A DNA stretch of 37,963 nt from positions 1-37,963 of the forward strand of contig WRMN01000019.1 in assembly GCA_009777095.1 (NCBI GenBank), given 5' to 3'. The position numbers were made by a program, and so were the translations under genes. Below are positions 1 to 6,786 of this stretch, piece by piece; position 1 is the stretch's first letter; each line of letters opens with the position of its first letter. The stretch is from Bacteroidales bacterium (lineage in GTDB: Bacteria; Bacteroidota; Bacteroidia; Bacteroidales; UBA932). The notes beneath the pieces are model-generated. The model saw nothing but the letters and a program-made list of their open reading frames with translations, was not told the origin of the DNA and did not search any database.

Positions 1-933
1 ATCGTAGAATAAGCCCTTATTGAAACCTACCAATTTCGATAAAATCTTTCTTACCTCTTTCATCCACTGCTCCACCGGCCTATCTCCGATTAGCGGAATG
101 TTCAATGTCTCATCGGAAAGAATCCTTTGTAGCACATTAAAATACCCTCGATATAAATATTGTGGATTATTTAAGTCAAAATCCTTTAAAAAGGTATAAT
201 ATTGTTTGTCCGGAATCGGAGGATTAAAATTTTCATCACGCACACTCCTTCTATAATCGAAATAATACCAATCTAAGGTAAGTACTTTTGTGTTATTTAC
301 AACGAAGTCCTTTGCGATTTCAGATAGTGATGGCGCTCCCAATAAACTGTCACTTTCTGCCAATATTTTCAATTGATAATTCAGAATGATTTTTCTTCGT
401 TGCGCAAACTCATCCGGCATCTTGGTAGAAGCGGTAGTCTTTTTAGGAGGACGATAGTTCATTAATTCATCACTAACCATCTCCATGTTGATTAGGTCGA
501 TTGCAGTTAATCCAAGGCTGTCTGTTTGATTGGTGATTCTAAATAACCCTGTTTTTTCACACATTATATCCATTTTTGCTTCCTTTCCGGCAGTCAAACA
601 GACATAGAATCCATTATACATTTTTTCCGGACGAAAGTATCCAACTGCATAATTGCATTGCATGGGCACCTCAACGCTAAAAGCGCCATCTTCATCCACT
701 GTGGTTCTTGCTACATAAGCCTCTGCAGTAACCGGATGCGGAACCCTCAAAATCAAGGTAGGATTATCCTCTCTTCCAACCAAATGGAAATTCGTTATTG
801 TGCCAGATAGTTTGGCAATCCCATCCTTAATTTCAGGAACGGGAAGCGTATTTTTCACTGTGTTTGAACAGGAGTAGAGCGTTAAGCAAAGACTTATGCT
901 TAATATCCATTTAAAAAAAGACAACTTGTTCAT
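1..933 (-). CDS. Lipoprotein, partial, possibly thioredoxin-like (C-terminus outside window)
   Basis: An open frame of 311 codons starts at ATG 933-931 and runs off the left edge without a stop. The N-terminus has a basic start, a hydrophobic stretch and a lipobox L19-Y-S-C22, so the product is probably a lipid-anchored envelope protein. Residues about 35-125 look like a beta-rich domain (ISGTITNF-like start, then strands), followed by a charged helical part rich in Tyr and Asp. I recognise no catalytic motif in the visible part. The layout (lipoprotein signal, beta domain, helical linker with an xDSLL stretch) resembles the N-terminal halves of Bacteroidota TlpA/AhpC-type lipoproteins such as those at 16837-19196, so a thioredoxin fold beyond the edge is a guess. 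It is the last visible gene of a minus-strand group with the peptide gene at 1006-1248, 72 bp upstream, from which it is separated by a hairpin. Confidence 0.8.
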   Translation of the reverse strand, partial: MNKLSFFKWILSISLCLTLYSCSNTVKNTLPVPEIKDGIAKLSGTITNFHLVGREDNPTLILRVPHPVTAEAYVARTTVDEDGAFSVEVPMQCNYAVGYFRPEKMYNGFYVCLTAGKEAKMDIMCEKTGLFRITNQTDSLGLTAIDLINMEMVSDELMNYRPPKKTTASTKMPDEFAQRRKIILNYQLKILAESDSLLGAPSLSEIAKDFVVNNTKVLTLDWYYFDYRRSVRDENFNPPIPDKQYYTFLKDFDLNNPQYLYRGYFNVLQRILSDETLNIPLIGDRPVEQWMKEVRKILSKLVGFNKGLFYD

Positions 934-961
934 ATTTCTGTTTTAAATTGAAAATGTTAAT

Positions 962-1000
962 AAAATGGGTACTTAAGCTGAAACTTCAAATACCCATTTT
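962..1000 (-). terminator. Hairpin between peptide gene and lipoprotein gene
   Basis: AAAATGGGTA (962-971) and TACCCATTTT (991-1000) form a perfect 10-bp stem that can extend inward with weaker pairs. It begins 6 bases after the stop codon of the peptide gene. Read on the minus strand, the stem ends in TTTT followed by ATT, so it is an imperfect intrinsic terminator. It could lower expression of the downstream lipoprotein relative to the peptide, or stabilise the 3' end of the peptide transcript. Confidence 0.6.
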
Positions 1001-1005
1001 TGATG

Positions 1006-1248
1006 TTAATCGTATGTGGGCACGCATTTCAACTTCCCATCTAAAGTTACACCGCATTTACCGGAAGTTGGGTTAGTTATCCCAAGTTGGCATTTATCTC
1101 CAAACTTTTTCCCATCACATGGGTCTCCCACTGGTTGAGGGCCTGAGGGTCCATCTACAGGCTTATCAATATCCTCACCACCTTTCACCTGTTTCATTTC
1201 GTTGTCGCTTAGGGCATCCGTAAGCCCTTTCAAATTAATTTTTTTCAT
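1006..1248 (-). CDS. Double-glycine leader secreted peptide precursor, four-Cys core
   Basis: An 80-residue precursor. The first 24 residues match the Bacteroidota GG-type leader pattern: MKKINLKGL, then LSDNEMKQVKGG, ending at G23-G24. Leaders of this kind are removed by C39 peptidase-containing ABC exporters, and related ones belong to the family of natural product precursors called GG-Bacteroidales. The predicted 56-residue mature part is Pro/Gly/Asp/Lys rich and hydrophilic, with Cys at 44, 53, 65 and 75 (spacing 8, 11 and 9), so two disulfides or modified cysteines are possible. No transporter, peptidase or radical SAM enzyme lies in the visible part, so the exporter must be elsewhere or beyond the left edge. 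The gene follows an HTH regulator (67 bp upstream) and precedes a lipoprotein. The role (bacteriocin, signal or other) cannot be told from sequence. Confidence 0.85.
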   Translation of the reverse strand: MKKINLKGLTDALSDNEMKQVKGGEDIDKPVDGPSGPQPVGDPCDGKKFGDKCQLGITNPTSGKCGVTLDGKLKCVPTYD

Positions 1249-1315
1249 AGTACAAAAATAATTAAAAATTGGTTAATAATAAAATAATTTGTTGCTTTTT
1301 GCAATAATCGGCCGT

Positions 1316-1744
1316 TTATTGCTCCCTGCCTGCAACAGGGCAGGGAATATTAATGTTAACATTAAGTGCTGTAAAATACTGTAGCAGCTGCATTTTCAAT
1401 ACCGTACTCTCTACTGTTCCAAAGTGCAAAATTAATATGTAATTAAATATTAACCAAGAAATTATGTATCCAATGCGGCGACATTGTGTATCCATATTGG
1501 CTACACTTTTGATGATTTTCTTTGAATACCTTATGTTAACGGTATTTGAATAATGAATAAAAAAATCAAACTCTAACACGATACAAATTTGTACTAACTG
1601 TGGATGAGGAATTTCTGATTTCTTAAATAATTTATAGATATGCGTACGACTGCAGTATATTTGCTTTGCTAACCATGACGCTGTGCGGCCATCTTCTTTT
1701 AACTTTTGGTAAATCAATTTTCCTATATGGATTTCATCATTCAT
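1316..1744 (-). CDS. Short HTH (XRE-like) transcriptional regulator
   Basis: A 142-residue frame. Residues about 5-65 (IHIGKLIYQKLKEDGR, then ASWLAKQIYCSRTHIYKLFK, then LEFDFFIHYS) match the small Bacteroidota helix-turn-helix proteins in which the SWLA and SRTHIYKLF stretches form the DNA-binding helices. Such proteins commonly end soon after the FFxxYS motif. Here a further 75 or so residues follow, with low-complexity Ile/Leu-rich sequence and a final PCPVAGREQ. The last codons overlap an 8-bp perfect hairpin (TCCCTGCC at 1323-1330 with GGCAGGGA at 1339-1346). The tail may therefore be a read-through into former intergenic DNA. The start is ATG 1744-1742, 22 bases after the U-run of the leader at 1766-1904. 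It probably controls this locus. Confidence 0.75.
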   Translation of the reverse strand: MNDEIHIGKLIYQKLKEDGRTASWLAKQIYCSRTHIYKLFKKSEIPHPQLVQICIVLEFDFFIHYSNTVNIRYSKKIIKSVANMDTQCRRIGYIISWLIFNYILILHFGTVESTVLKMQLLQYFTALNVNINIPCPVAGREQ

Positions 1745-1765
1745 CGGCTATAAATTTTAAGCAAT

Positions 1766-1904
1766 AAAAAACGTGGACTTTAACTATGTTCGCATCTGAG
1801 GTCTTAGGATACCTGTGCCACAAATAAGTAGTCCACGCCGATAAACAACGTGAACATTAACTACTTATTTTTGTGGCTTTTGAAATTTCCTAAGTTTTAG
1901 ATGC
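1766..1904 (-). promoter_or_regulatory. Structured leader with competing hairpins, one a terminator
   Basis: On the minus strand the segment contains nested inverted repeats. An outer pair is CCTAAGTTTTAGATGC (1889-1904, plus-strand sequence) with GCATCTGAGGTCTTAGG (1792-1808), imperfect. An inner pair is GCCACAAATAAGTAGT (1817-1832) with ACTACTTATTTTTGTGGC (1860-1877), differing by two extra T. Read on the minus strand, CGTGGAC (1837-1831) can pair upstream with GTTCACG (7 pairs, one G-U) or downstream with AGTCCACG (1779-1772), which is followed directly by six T (1771-1766). These choices exclude each other, as in an attenuator. The HTH start codon lies 22 bases beyond the T-run. It could equally be a stand-alone small RNA ending at the T-run. 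Confidence 0.55.
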
Positions 1905-2005
1905 CAAAATAAAAGCTAATGCTTTATTTTAATTTATGTCTTATTACTGTGCGTATTAAAACGCTGTTTTTACCATAATTAATAATTTTTTAAATGTTTC
2001 AAGTA

Positions 2006-2013
2006 CAAATGTA
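2006..2013 (-). promoter_or_regulatory. Candidate promoter (-7 box) for the leader/HTH/peptide group
   Basis: The minus strand reads TACATTTG here, a perfect fit to the Bacteroidota TAnnTTTG box. A clear -33 box is lacking; a TTG lies only 12 bases upstream. Transcription would start near 1998, giving a leader of about 230 nt up to the T-run at 1766. Confidence 0.4.
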
Positions 2014-2114
2014 CGAAATATATTTCAATGAATAATAAACGATGAATAATAATCAGTGAGTCAATGGATTGATGGTTAGCGAAGATTGTTGTTTATCAAT
2101 TCAGAATAATTTTG

Positions 2115-2122
2115 TAATTTTG
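2115..2122 (+). promoter_or_regulatory. Candidate promoter (-7 box) for hydrolase-folB
   Basis: TAATTTTG fits the TAnnTTTG box. TTG at 2089-2091 could be the -33 element, though the 23-base gap is longer than usual. Transcription would start about 65 bases before the hydrolase ATG. Confidence 0.4.
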
Positions 2123-2194
2123 CAGTCAATAAGTTAGAATCTTCTACGACAGCAAAAAAAAGAATATAACATAGACGAAAAAATTGAATTAAAC

Positions 2195-3130
2195 ATGAAA
2201 AAACTACTTCTTACCCTCGGAATAATTTTAGTATCGCTTGGGCCGCTCGCGGCCGGTGAAATTGACATTGTGCTTAACACCGCAAGCGGAGATATTTACG
2301 GCTCCATTCTCACGCCGGAAAATGATGCGAAAGATATTATTGTGCTTTTTATTAGCGGCTCCGGTCCAACCGACCGCAACGGAAACAATATCCAAATGCT
2401 GAATAATTCTATCAAGTTTCTTGCAGAGGAGCTTTGTGGTGCAGGCATTCCCTCAGTGAGGTACGACAAGCGAGGCATCGCCGCCAGCGTTGCTGTCGGG
2501 CAGAAAGAAGAAGACATGCGTTTTGCAGTTTACGTGGACGATGCGCGCGACTGGATAGAACTGCTCGCTAAGGAATACAGGCGTATTGTTATTATTGGCC
2601 ACAGCGAAGGAGCGCAAATAGGACTTATGGCAGCCATCGACAATCCAAAAGTAACCGCTGTAGTTACTGTAGCGGGCATCGGACGTAAACCTTCCGACGT
2701 AATCAGAGAGCAACTTGGTAAACAATCGCAACAATTGTTAGACATGAGCGAGCCGATAATCAAAAGCCTCGAAGAGGGCGTTACGGTTGACGATACGCCG
2801 CCCATATTAGCCGCTCTTTTTCGGCCAAGCGTACAGCCTTATCTTGTATCGTGGTTTGGAACCAATCCGGCAGATGCCATTTCAAAACTTAACATTCCTG
2901 TGTTTATTGTTCAGGGCGACATGGATATACAAGTACCTGTAGAGGACGCCGAACTGCTTGCCAAGGCACAACCGAAGGCTCGGAAAATCATCATTGCCGG
3001 CATGAATCACGTGTTCAAGGAGTGTGCTACCACCGACCAAATGGCGCAACTTTCAACCTATATGGACCCGAACCTTCCCAATGTTCCCTTGCTGGGCGCT
3101 GAAATCATCGGATATATAAAGGAATTGTGA
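2195..3130 (+). CDS. Secreted alpha/beta hydrolase (serine esterase-like)
   Basis: A 311-residue protein with a Sec signal peptide (MKKLLLTLGIILVSLGPLAA, cleavage near residue 20). The nucleophile elbow is G135-H-S137-E-G139; the acid is probably in GDMDIQ (D242 or D244) and the histidine is H272 in GMNHVF. An oxyanion-type stretch SGSGPTDRNGN (about 54-64) and YDKRG (90-94) are typical of the periplasmic hydrolases of this group, which act on acyl or peptide esters. The family fits well but the substrate cannot be named. It is the first gene of a pair with folB: the stop codon is followed after one base by the folB ATG, so the two are surely co-transcribed. No functional link between them is evident. 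Confidence 0.9.
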   Translation: MKKLLLTLGIILVSLGPLAAGEIDIVLNTASGDIYGSILTPENDAKDIIVLFISGSGPTDRNGNNIQMLNNSIKFLAEELCGAGIPSVRYDKRGIAASVAVGQKEEDMRFAVYVDDARDWIELLAKEYRRIVIIGHSEGAQIGLMAAIDNPKVTAVVTVAGIGRKPSDVIREQLGKQSQQLLDMSEPIIKSLEEGVTVDDTPPILAALFRPSVQPYLVSWFGTNPADAISKLNIPVFIVQGDMDIQVPVEDAELLAKAQPKARKIIIAGMNHVFKECATTDQMAQLSTYMDPNLPNVPLLGAEIIGYIKEL

Positions 3131-3131
3131 T

Positions 3132-3476
3132 ATGATTAAACTACAAGGCATGGAGTTTTACGCCTACCACGGCCATTTGCCCGAAGAACGGATTATCGGA
3201 CGGTATTTTTATGTGGACGTGGAGGTTGAAGCAGGTATAGATAAGGCTATATACACTGATAATTTGAAAGATACGGTTAATTATCAGGATATTTACAATA
3301 TTGTGAAAAGAGAGATGGCGGTTCCCTCTCATTTATTGGAATATGTGGCCGGACGAATTGTCAATTCATTGAAGACCGAACTTCCGACCATAAGGAAGGT
3401 AAAAGTAGCTATCAGGAAAAATAATCCTCCTTTAGGCGGAAAAGTTGAATGCGCTGAAATACAGGTTATTAAATAA
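3132..3476 (+). CDS. folB: Dihydroneopterin aldolase
   Basis: A 114-residue cytoplasmic protein of the usual FolB length. It cleaves 7,8-dihydroneopterin to 6-hydroxymethyl-dihydropterin and glycolaldehyde in folate synthesis. Visible family features are FYAYHGHLPEER near the N-terminus, with the glutamate that contacts the pterin, the DTVNYQDIYNIV stretch in the middle, and VAIRKNNPPLGG near the C-terminus, with the conserved lysine and the Pro-Pro-Leu-Gly turn. The start is the ATG one base after the upstream stop, so translation is likely coupled to the hydrolase. Other folate genes are not in the window. Confidence 0.95.
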   Translation: MIKLQGMEFYAYHGHLPEERIIGRYFYVDVEVEAGIDKAIYTDNLKDTVNYQDIYNIVKREMAVPSHLLEYVAGRIVNSLKTELPTIRKVKVAIRKNNPPLGGKVECAEIQVIK

Positions 3477-3524
3477 TGTTAATAACTATTTTTCCGAAAA
3501 AGACGGTAAAATAAGCCCTGTTTT

Positions 3525-3555
3525 TTTGCAGGGAAACAAAAAATTACTATCTTTG
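3525..3555 (+). promoter_or_regulatory. Promoter of the tRNA/tuf cluster
   Basis: TTTG (3525-3528), a 19-base spacer and TATCTTTG (3548-3555) form a textbook Bacteroidota promoter. Transcription would start near 3562, about 45 bases before tRNA-Thr. A small hairpin with a T-loop (CCCTG at 3516-3520, CAGGG at 3529-3533) overlaps the -33 element. Confidence 0.8.
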
Positions 3556-3606
3556 CGCTCCATTTTGCGCAAAATTTTGTAACAAATGGACGTTCATTGA
3601 AGCTAT

Positions 3607-3680
3607 GCCGATGTAGCTCAGTTGGCCAGAGCAGCTGATTTGTAATCAGCTGGTCGGGGGTTCGAATCCCTCCATCGGCT
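3607..3680 (+). tRNA. tRNA-Thr (anticodon TGT)
   Basis: A complete 74-nt cloverleaf: acceptor GCCGATG pairs with CATCGGC, discriminator T, anticodon loop TTTGTAA with anticodon TGT, T-loop TTCGAAT. No CCA is encoded. It is the first gene of the tRNA/tuf cluster. Confidence 0.97.
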
Positions 3681-3799
3681 CTAACTATAACCGGTGGACA
3701 AAGAACAACGGTTATTCTTGCGTAAAGATTGACATATTGAAAAATGATTTGTGAAAGCATTGATTTATAATTCATAACTCATAAATCATAACTAAGTTT

Positions 3800-3882
3800 G
3801 GGGAGATACCAAAGTGGCCAACTGGGGCAGACTGTAAATCTGTTGTCGTACGACTTCGGAGGTTCGAATCCTCCTCTCCCCA
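3800..3882 (+). tRNA. tRNA-Tyr (anticodon GTA)
   Basis: An 83-nt class II tRNA with a long variable arm. Acceptor GGGGAGA pairs with TCTCCCC, discriminator A; the anticodon loop CTGTAAA gives GTA; T-loop TTCGAAT. CCA is not encoded. It is 119 bp after tRNA-Thr, and the gap carries an ATAATTCATAACTCATAA repeat at 3767-3784. Confidence 0.97.
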
Positions 3883-3894
3883 CTAAGGAAATTT

Positions 3895-3967
3895 GCGGAA
3901 GTAGCTCAGTCGGTAGAGCATCAGCCTTCCAAGCTGAGGGTCGCGGGTTCGAACCTCGTCTTCCGCT
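3895..3967 (+). tRNA. tRNA-Gly (anticodon TCC)
   Basis: A 73-nt cloverleaf with acceptor GCGGAAG pairing with CTTCCGC, discriminator T and anticodon TCC in the loop CTTCCAA. It lies 12 bp after tRNA-Tyr. Confidence 0.97.
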
Positions 3968-3977
3968 CTGAAAATAG

Positions 3978-4049
3978 GCCAGCGTAGCTCAGGGGTAGAG
4001 TACTTCCTTGGTAAGGAAGGGGTCATGGGTTCAATTCCCATCGCCGGCT
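3978..4049 (+). tRNA. tRNA-Thr (anticodon GGT)
   Basis: A 72-nt cloverleaf with stem CTTCC/GGAAG closing loop TTGGTAA (anticodon GGT), T stem ATGGG/CCCAT and discriminator T. The acceptor GCCAGCG against CGCCGGC leaves an A-C mismatch at the fourth pair (A3981, C4045); all other stems pair fully. It is followed after 34 bp by tuf. Confidence 0.95.
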
Positions 4050-4083
4050 CAAGAAGAAAATTAACTTTTAAAATTATAAAATT

Positions 4084-5274
4084 ATGGCAAAAGAAACGTT
4101 CAAAAGGGATAAACCCCACGTGAACATTGGAACTATCGGTCACGTTGACCATGGTAAAACTACTTTAACGGCTGCAATCACTATGGTACTTGCTGCCAAA
4201 GGACTGTCAGAAATTCGTTCATTCGATTCAATCGACAACGCTCCTGAAGAAAAAGAACGCGGTATCACAATTAATACTGCGCACATTGAGTACCAAACTG
4301 CTAATCGCCACTATGCACACGTTGACTGTCCGGGTCACGCCGACTATGTGAAGAACATGGTTACCGGCGCTGCGCAGATGGACGGCGCTATCCTTGTGGT
4401 AGCGGCTACCGACGGCCCTATGCCCCAAACCCGCGAGCATATTCTCTTGGCACGTCAGGTAAACGTTCCCCGCATTGTTGTGTTCTTGAACAAGGTGGAC
4501 GCAGTTGACGATCCTGAAATGTTAGACCTCGTTGAAATGGAAGTTCGCGAATTGTTGAGTTTCTACCAATTCGACGGCGATAATGTACCTGTTGTCCGCG
4601 GTTCTGCTTTGGGCGGATTAAACGGCGATGCGCAATGGGTGGAGAAAATCGTAGAATTGATGGAAGCTGTGGATACCTACATTCCTATTCCTCCTCGCGA
4701 TAACGAAAAGCCTTTCTTGATGCCTGTTGAAGACGTGTTCTCTATTACCGGCCGCGGTACTGTTGTTACCGGCCGTATCGAAACAGGAATTATTAAGGTA
4801 GGCGAAGAAGTTGAAATTATCGGTTTGGGCGAAAAACCTCAAAAAACTACGGTAACAGGCGTGGAAATGTTCCGCAAACTGTTGGATCGTGGCGAAGCAG
4901 GCGATAACGTAGGTTTGTTGGTTCGTGGTATTGACAAGAAAGAAGTTAAGCGTGGTCAAGTTATTGCCAAGCCTAATTCTATCAAACCGCACCAAAAATT
5001 CCAAGCTGAAATTTACGTGTTGAAGAAAGAAGAAGGCGGACGCCACACTCCTTTCCACAACAAATATCGTCCTCAGTTCTATATCCGTACCTTGGACATC
5101 ACAGGTGAAATCACCCTGCCTCAAGGTACTGAAATGGTATTGCCCGGCGATAACGTAACCATTACCGTTGACTTGATCTATCCTGTAGCAATGTCTGAAG
5201 GTCTCCGCTTCGCTATCCGCGAAGGCGGCCGTACCGTAGGCGCCGGACAGGTAACCAAAGTGTTAGAAGAGTAG
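4084..5274 (+). CDS. tuf: Elongation factor Tu
   Basis: A 396-residue translation GTPase that delivers aminoacyl-tRNA to the ribosome. The N-terminus [27 protein letters not shown] has the P-loop GHVDHGKT (residues about 19-26). DCPGH (about 81-85) and NKVD (about 136-139) are the G3 and G4 motifs, followed by domain 2 ([13 protein letters not shown]) and domain 3, ending VTKVLEE. Length and motifs are those of a normal bacterial EF-Tu. The position between tRNA-Thr and tRNA-Trp/secE is the usual arrangement in this phylum and in many bacteria. The ATG follows an A-rich stretch without a Shine-Dalgarno motif, normal for Bacteroidota. Confidence 0.99.
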   Translation: MAKETFKRDKPHVNIGTIGHVDHGKTTLTAAITMVLAAKGLSEIRSFDSIDNAPEEKERGITINTAHIEYQTANRHYAHVDCPGHADYVKNMVTGAAQMDGAILVVAATDGPMPQTREHILLARQVNVPRIVVFLNKVDAVDDPEMLDLVEMEVRELLSFYQFDGDNVPVVRGSALGGLNGDAQWVEKIVELMEAVDTYIPIPPRDNEKPFLMPVEDVFSITGRGTVVTGRIETGIIKVGEEVEIIGLGEKPQKTTVTGVEMFRKLLDRGEAGDNVGLLVRGIDKKEVKRGQVIAKPNSIKPHQKFQAEIYVLKKEEGGRHTPFHNKYRPQFYIRTLDITGEITLPQGTEMVLPGDNVTITVDLIYPVAMSEGLRFAIREGGRTVGAGQVTKVLEE

Positions 5275-5360
5275 AGAGTTGAAAGTTTGTAAAGTTAAAA
5301 AGTTTAAGGTTCTATCACAAGCCTTAAACTTTATAACTTTAGACTTTATAAACTTGAAAC
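5275..5360. repeat. Imperfect intergenic palindrome after tuf
   Basis: The core AAAGTTTAAGG (5299-5309) pairs perfectly with CCTTAAACTTT (5322-5332) around a 12-base loop. Outside it the arms continue with few mismatches, since both sides are built of AGTTT/AAACT words (GTTGAAAGTTTG on the left, TAAACTTGAAAC on the right), giving arms of roughly 35 bases. No T-run follows, so it is not a normal intrinsic terminator. It may be a repeat inserted between tuf and tRNA-Trp, or a processing signal. Confidence 0.6.
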
Positions 5361-5365
5361 TAAAC

Positions 5366-5436
5366 AGGGGCATAGTTCAAGGGTAGAATAGCGGTCTCCA
5401 AAACCGTTGATGGGCGTTCGAATCGCTCTGCCCCTG
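5366..5436 (+). tRNA. tRNA-Trp (anticodon CCA)
   Basis: A 71-nt cloverleaf with acceptor AGGGGCA pairing with TGCCCCT, discriminator G as expected for tRNA-Trp, anticodon loop CTCCAAA (CCA) and T-loop TTCGAAT. It precedes secE by 114 bp, the standard order. Confidence 0.97.
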
Positions 5437-5550
5437 CAAATAGTGGAAAAGATGTGTTACGGCATCTTCAAGCTATGATTTAAAAGATAACGCAAGGCTA
5501 ATGAACGCTTCCAATCATAACCCTTGCAACAAATCGTTTAAAGATGAACA

Positions 5551-5745
5551 ATGAAAAAGATTAAATCGTATTTTCAGGAAGCTTATAACGAGCTGGCGCA
5601 CAAAGTAACCTGGCCCTCATGGAGCCAATTGCAAAGCAGCGCTGTTGTCGTAATGGTCGCTTCATGTATCATGGCTCTGGTTATCTTTGCCATGGATTTC
5701 ACTTTTCGTGAATTTATGACTTTTATTTACAAACTTTTGTATTAG
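5551..5745 (+). CDS. secE: Preprotein translocase subunit SecE
   Basis: A 64-residue single-span membrane protein, the clamp subunit of the SecYEG channel. The N-terminal part KIKSYFQEAYNELAHKVTWPSW has the amphipathic helix and the conserved VTWP(S)W motif, followed by one membrane segment from about residue 31 to 50 (VVVMVASCIMALVIFAMDF). This is the usual short form of the phylum. It is 11 bp upstream of nusG, its usual partner. Confidence 0.97.
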   Translation: MKKIKSYFQEAYNELAHKVTWPSWSQLQSSAVVVMVASCIMALVIFAMDFTFREFMTFIYKLLY

Positions 5746-5756
5746 AAGTTTAAAAG

Positions 5757-6305
5757 ATGAGTGAAGTAACTAAAAAATGGTACGTTCTGCGTGCCGCAGG
5801 CGGTAAAGAGAAAAAAGCCAAAGAGTATATTGAGAACGAAATTAAACGTTTGAAACTCGAGGATTATATTTCTCAAGTACTGATTCCTACTGAAAAAATT
5901 TATCAGGTAAAAAATGGTAAAAAAATCAGTAAGGAACGTATTTTCTATTCGGGATACATTTTAATCGAAGCAGCCTTAGTGGGAGAAATTCCCCACATTT
6001 TACGCAATACAACCCACATATCCGGCTTTTTGGGCGAAACCAAAGGCGGAGAACCAATGGCTTTGCGATTGAGTGAAATTAATCGCATTTTGGGACGTGT
6101 GGACGAATTAGCCGACAATGAGGAAGAAAACATTACGCCTTTTGTTATCGGCGAAGCCGTGAAAGTAACCGACGGGCCTTTCAACGGATTCAACGGTACC
6201 ATCGAAGAAATTAACGAAGAGAAGAAAAAACTCAAAGTTATGGTAAAAATCTTCGGACGTAAAAACCTGCTGGAGCTGAGCTTTGTTCAAGTAGAAAAAG
6301 AATAG
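5757..6305 (+). CDS. nusG: Transcription termination/antitermination factor NusG
   Basis: A 182-residue protein that binds the RNA polymerase clamp and couples transcription to Rho or the ribosome. The NGN domain starts KKWYVLRAAGGKEKKAKEYI, includes RIFYSGYILIEA and the TTHISGFLG stretch. The C-terminal KOW domain is seen in VTDGPFNGFNGTIEEIN and the KVMVKIFGRKNLLELSFVQVEK end. It lies between secE and rplK as usual. Confidence 0.98.
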   Translation: MSEVTKKWYVLRAAGGKEKKAKEYIENEIKRLKLEDYISQVLIPTEKIYQVKNGKKISKERIFYSGYILIEAALVGEIPHILRNTTHISGFLGETKGGEPMALRLSEINRILGRVDELADNEEENITPFVIGEAVKVTDGPFNGFNGTIEEINEEKKKLKVMVKIFGRKNLLELSFVQVEKE

Positions 6306-6327
6306 TTAAGTAAAAAAACAACAACTT

Positions 6328-6771
6328 ATGGCCAAAGAAATAGCCGGACTAATTAAATTACAAATTAAAGGTGGAGCAGCTAATCCCTCTCCTCCGGTAG
6401 GTCCTGCCTTGGGTTCCAAAGGTGTTAACATCATGGAGTTCTGCAAACAATTCAATGCCAGAACCCAGGATAAAGCCGGAAAAGTATTGCCTGTAATCAT
6501 TACTGTTTACAGCGATAAATCGTTCAGCTTTATTGTTAAGCAACCACCTGTGGCCGTGCAGCTCAAAGAAGCTGCCAAAATCCAATCAGGCTCTAATGAA
6601 CCCAACCGTAAAAAGGTGGCAGCCGTTACCTGGGATCAAGTAAAGAAAATTGCCGAAGACAAAATGCCCGATATGAATGCATTTACTTTGAAATCGGCCA
6701 TGACCATGGTAGCCGGAACTGCCCGCAGTATGGGTATTACCGTTGAAGGTACAATGCCAGAAGTAAACTAA
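6328..6771 (+). CDS. rplK: 50S ribosomal protein L11
   Basis: A 147-residue ribosomal stalk-base protein that binds 23S rRNA at the GTPase-associated centre. It starts [20 protein letters not shown] and has the proline-rich [19 protein letters not shown] motif (about residues 21-39). The C-terminal RNA-binding domain ends [12 protein letters not shown]. It is the first gene of the usual L11-L1 pair, 15 bp before rplA. Confidence 0.99.
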   Translation: MAKEIAGLIKLQIKGGAANPSPPVGPALGSKGVNIMEFCKQFNARTQDKAGKVLPVIITVYSDKSFSFIVKQPPVAVQLKEAAKIQSGSNEPNRKKVAAVTWDQVKKIAEDKMPDMNAFTLKSAMTMVAGTARSMGITVEGTMPEVN

Positions 6772-6786
6772 AAAAATCATGCAAAA

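Larger units (their letters stand above)
1745..2194. other. 450-bp divergent intergenic region
   Basis: The region between the HTH gene and the hydrolase gene has no convincing coding frame. Besides the structured leader it holds a small A/T hairpin (AAAATAAAAGC at 1906-1916 with GCTTTATTTT at 1921-1930), a direct near-repeat (ACGTGGACTTTAACTA at 1771-1786 and ACGTGAACATTAACTA at 1848-1863) and two divergent candidate promoters. The rest is A/T-rich with no recognised element. Confidence 0.7.

Noticed and set aside
1253-1260. TATTTTTG box on the minus strand as a private promoter of the peptide gene
   Set aside because: It lies only four bases before the ATG and has no -33 partner at the right distance, so a start there would be nearly leaderless; the chance of a random match in this A/T-rich gap is high.
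3516-3533. CCCTG...CAGGG hairpin as terminator of folB
   Set aside because: The T-run is in the loop rather than after the stem, and the segment overlaps the -33 box of the tRNA promoter.
4618-5124. A 168-codon open frame on the minus strand opposite tuf
   Set aside because: It lies wholly opposite EF-Tu, which is certain, and its protein has no family features; codon bias of tuf opens it.
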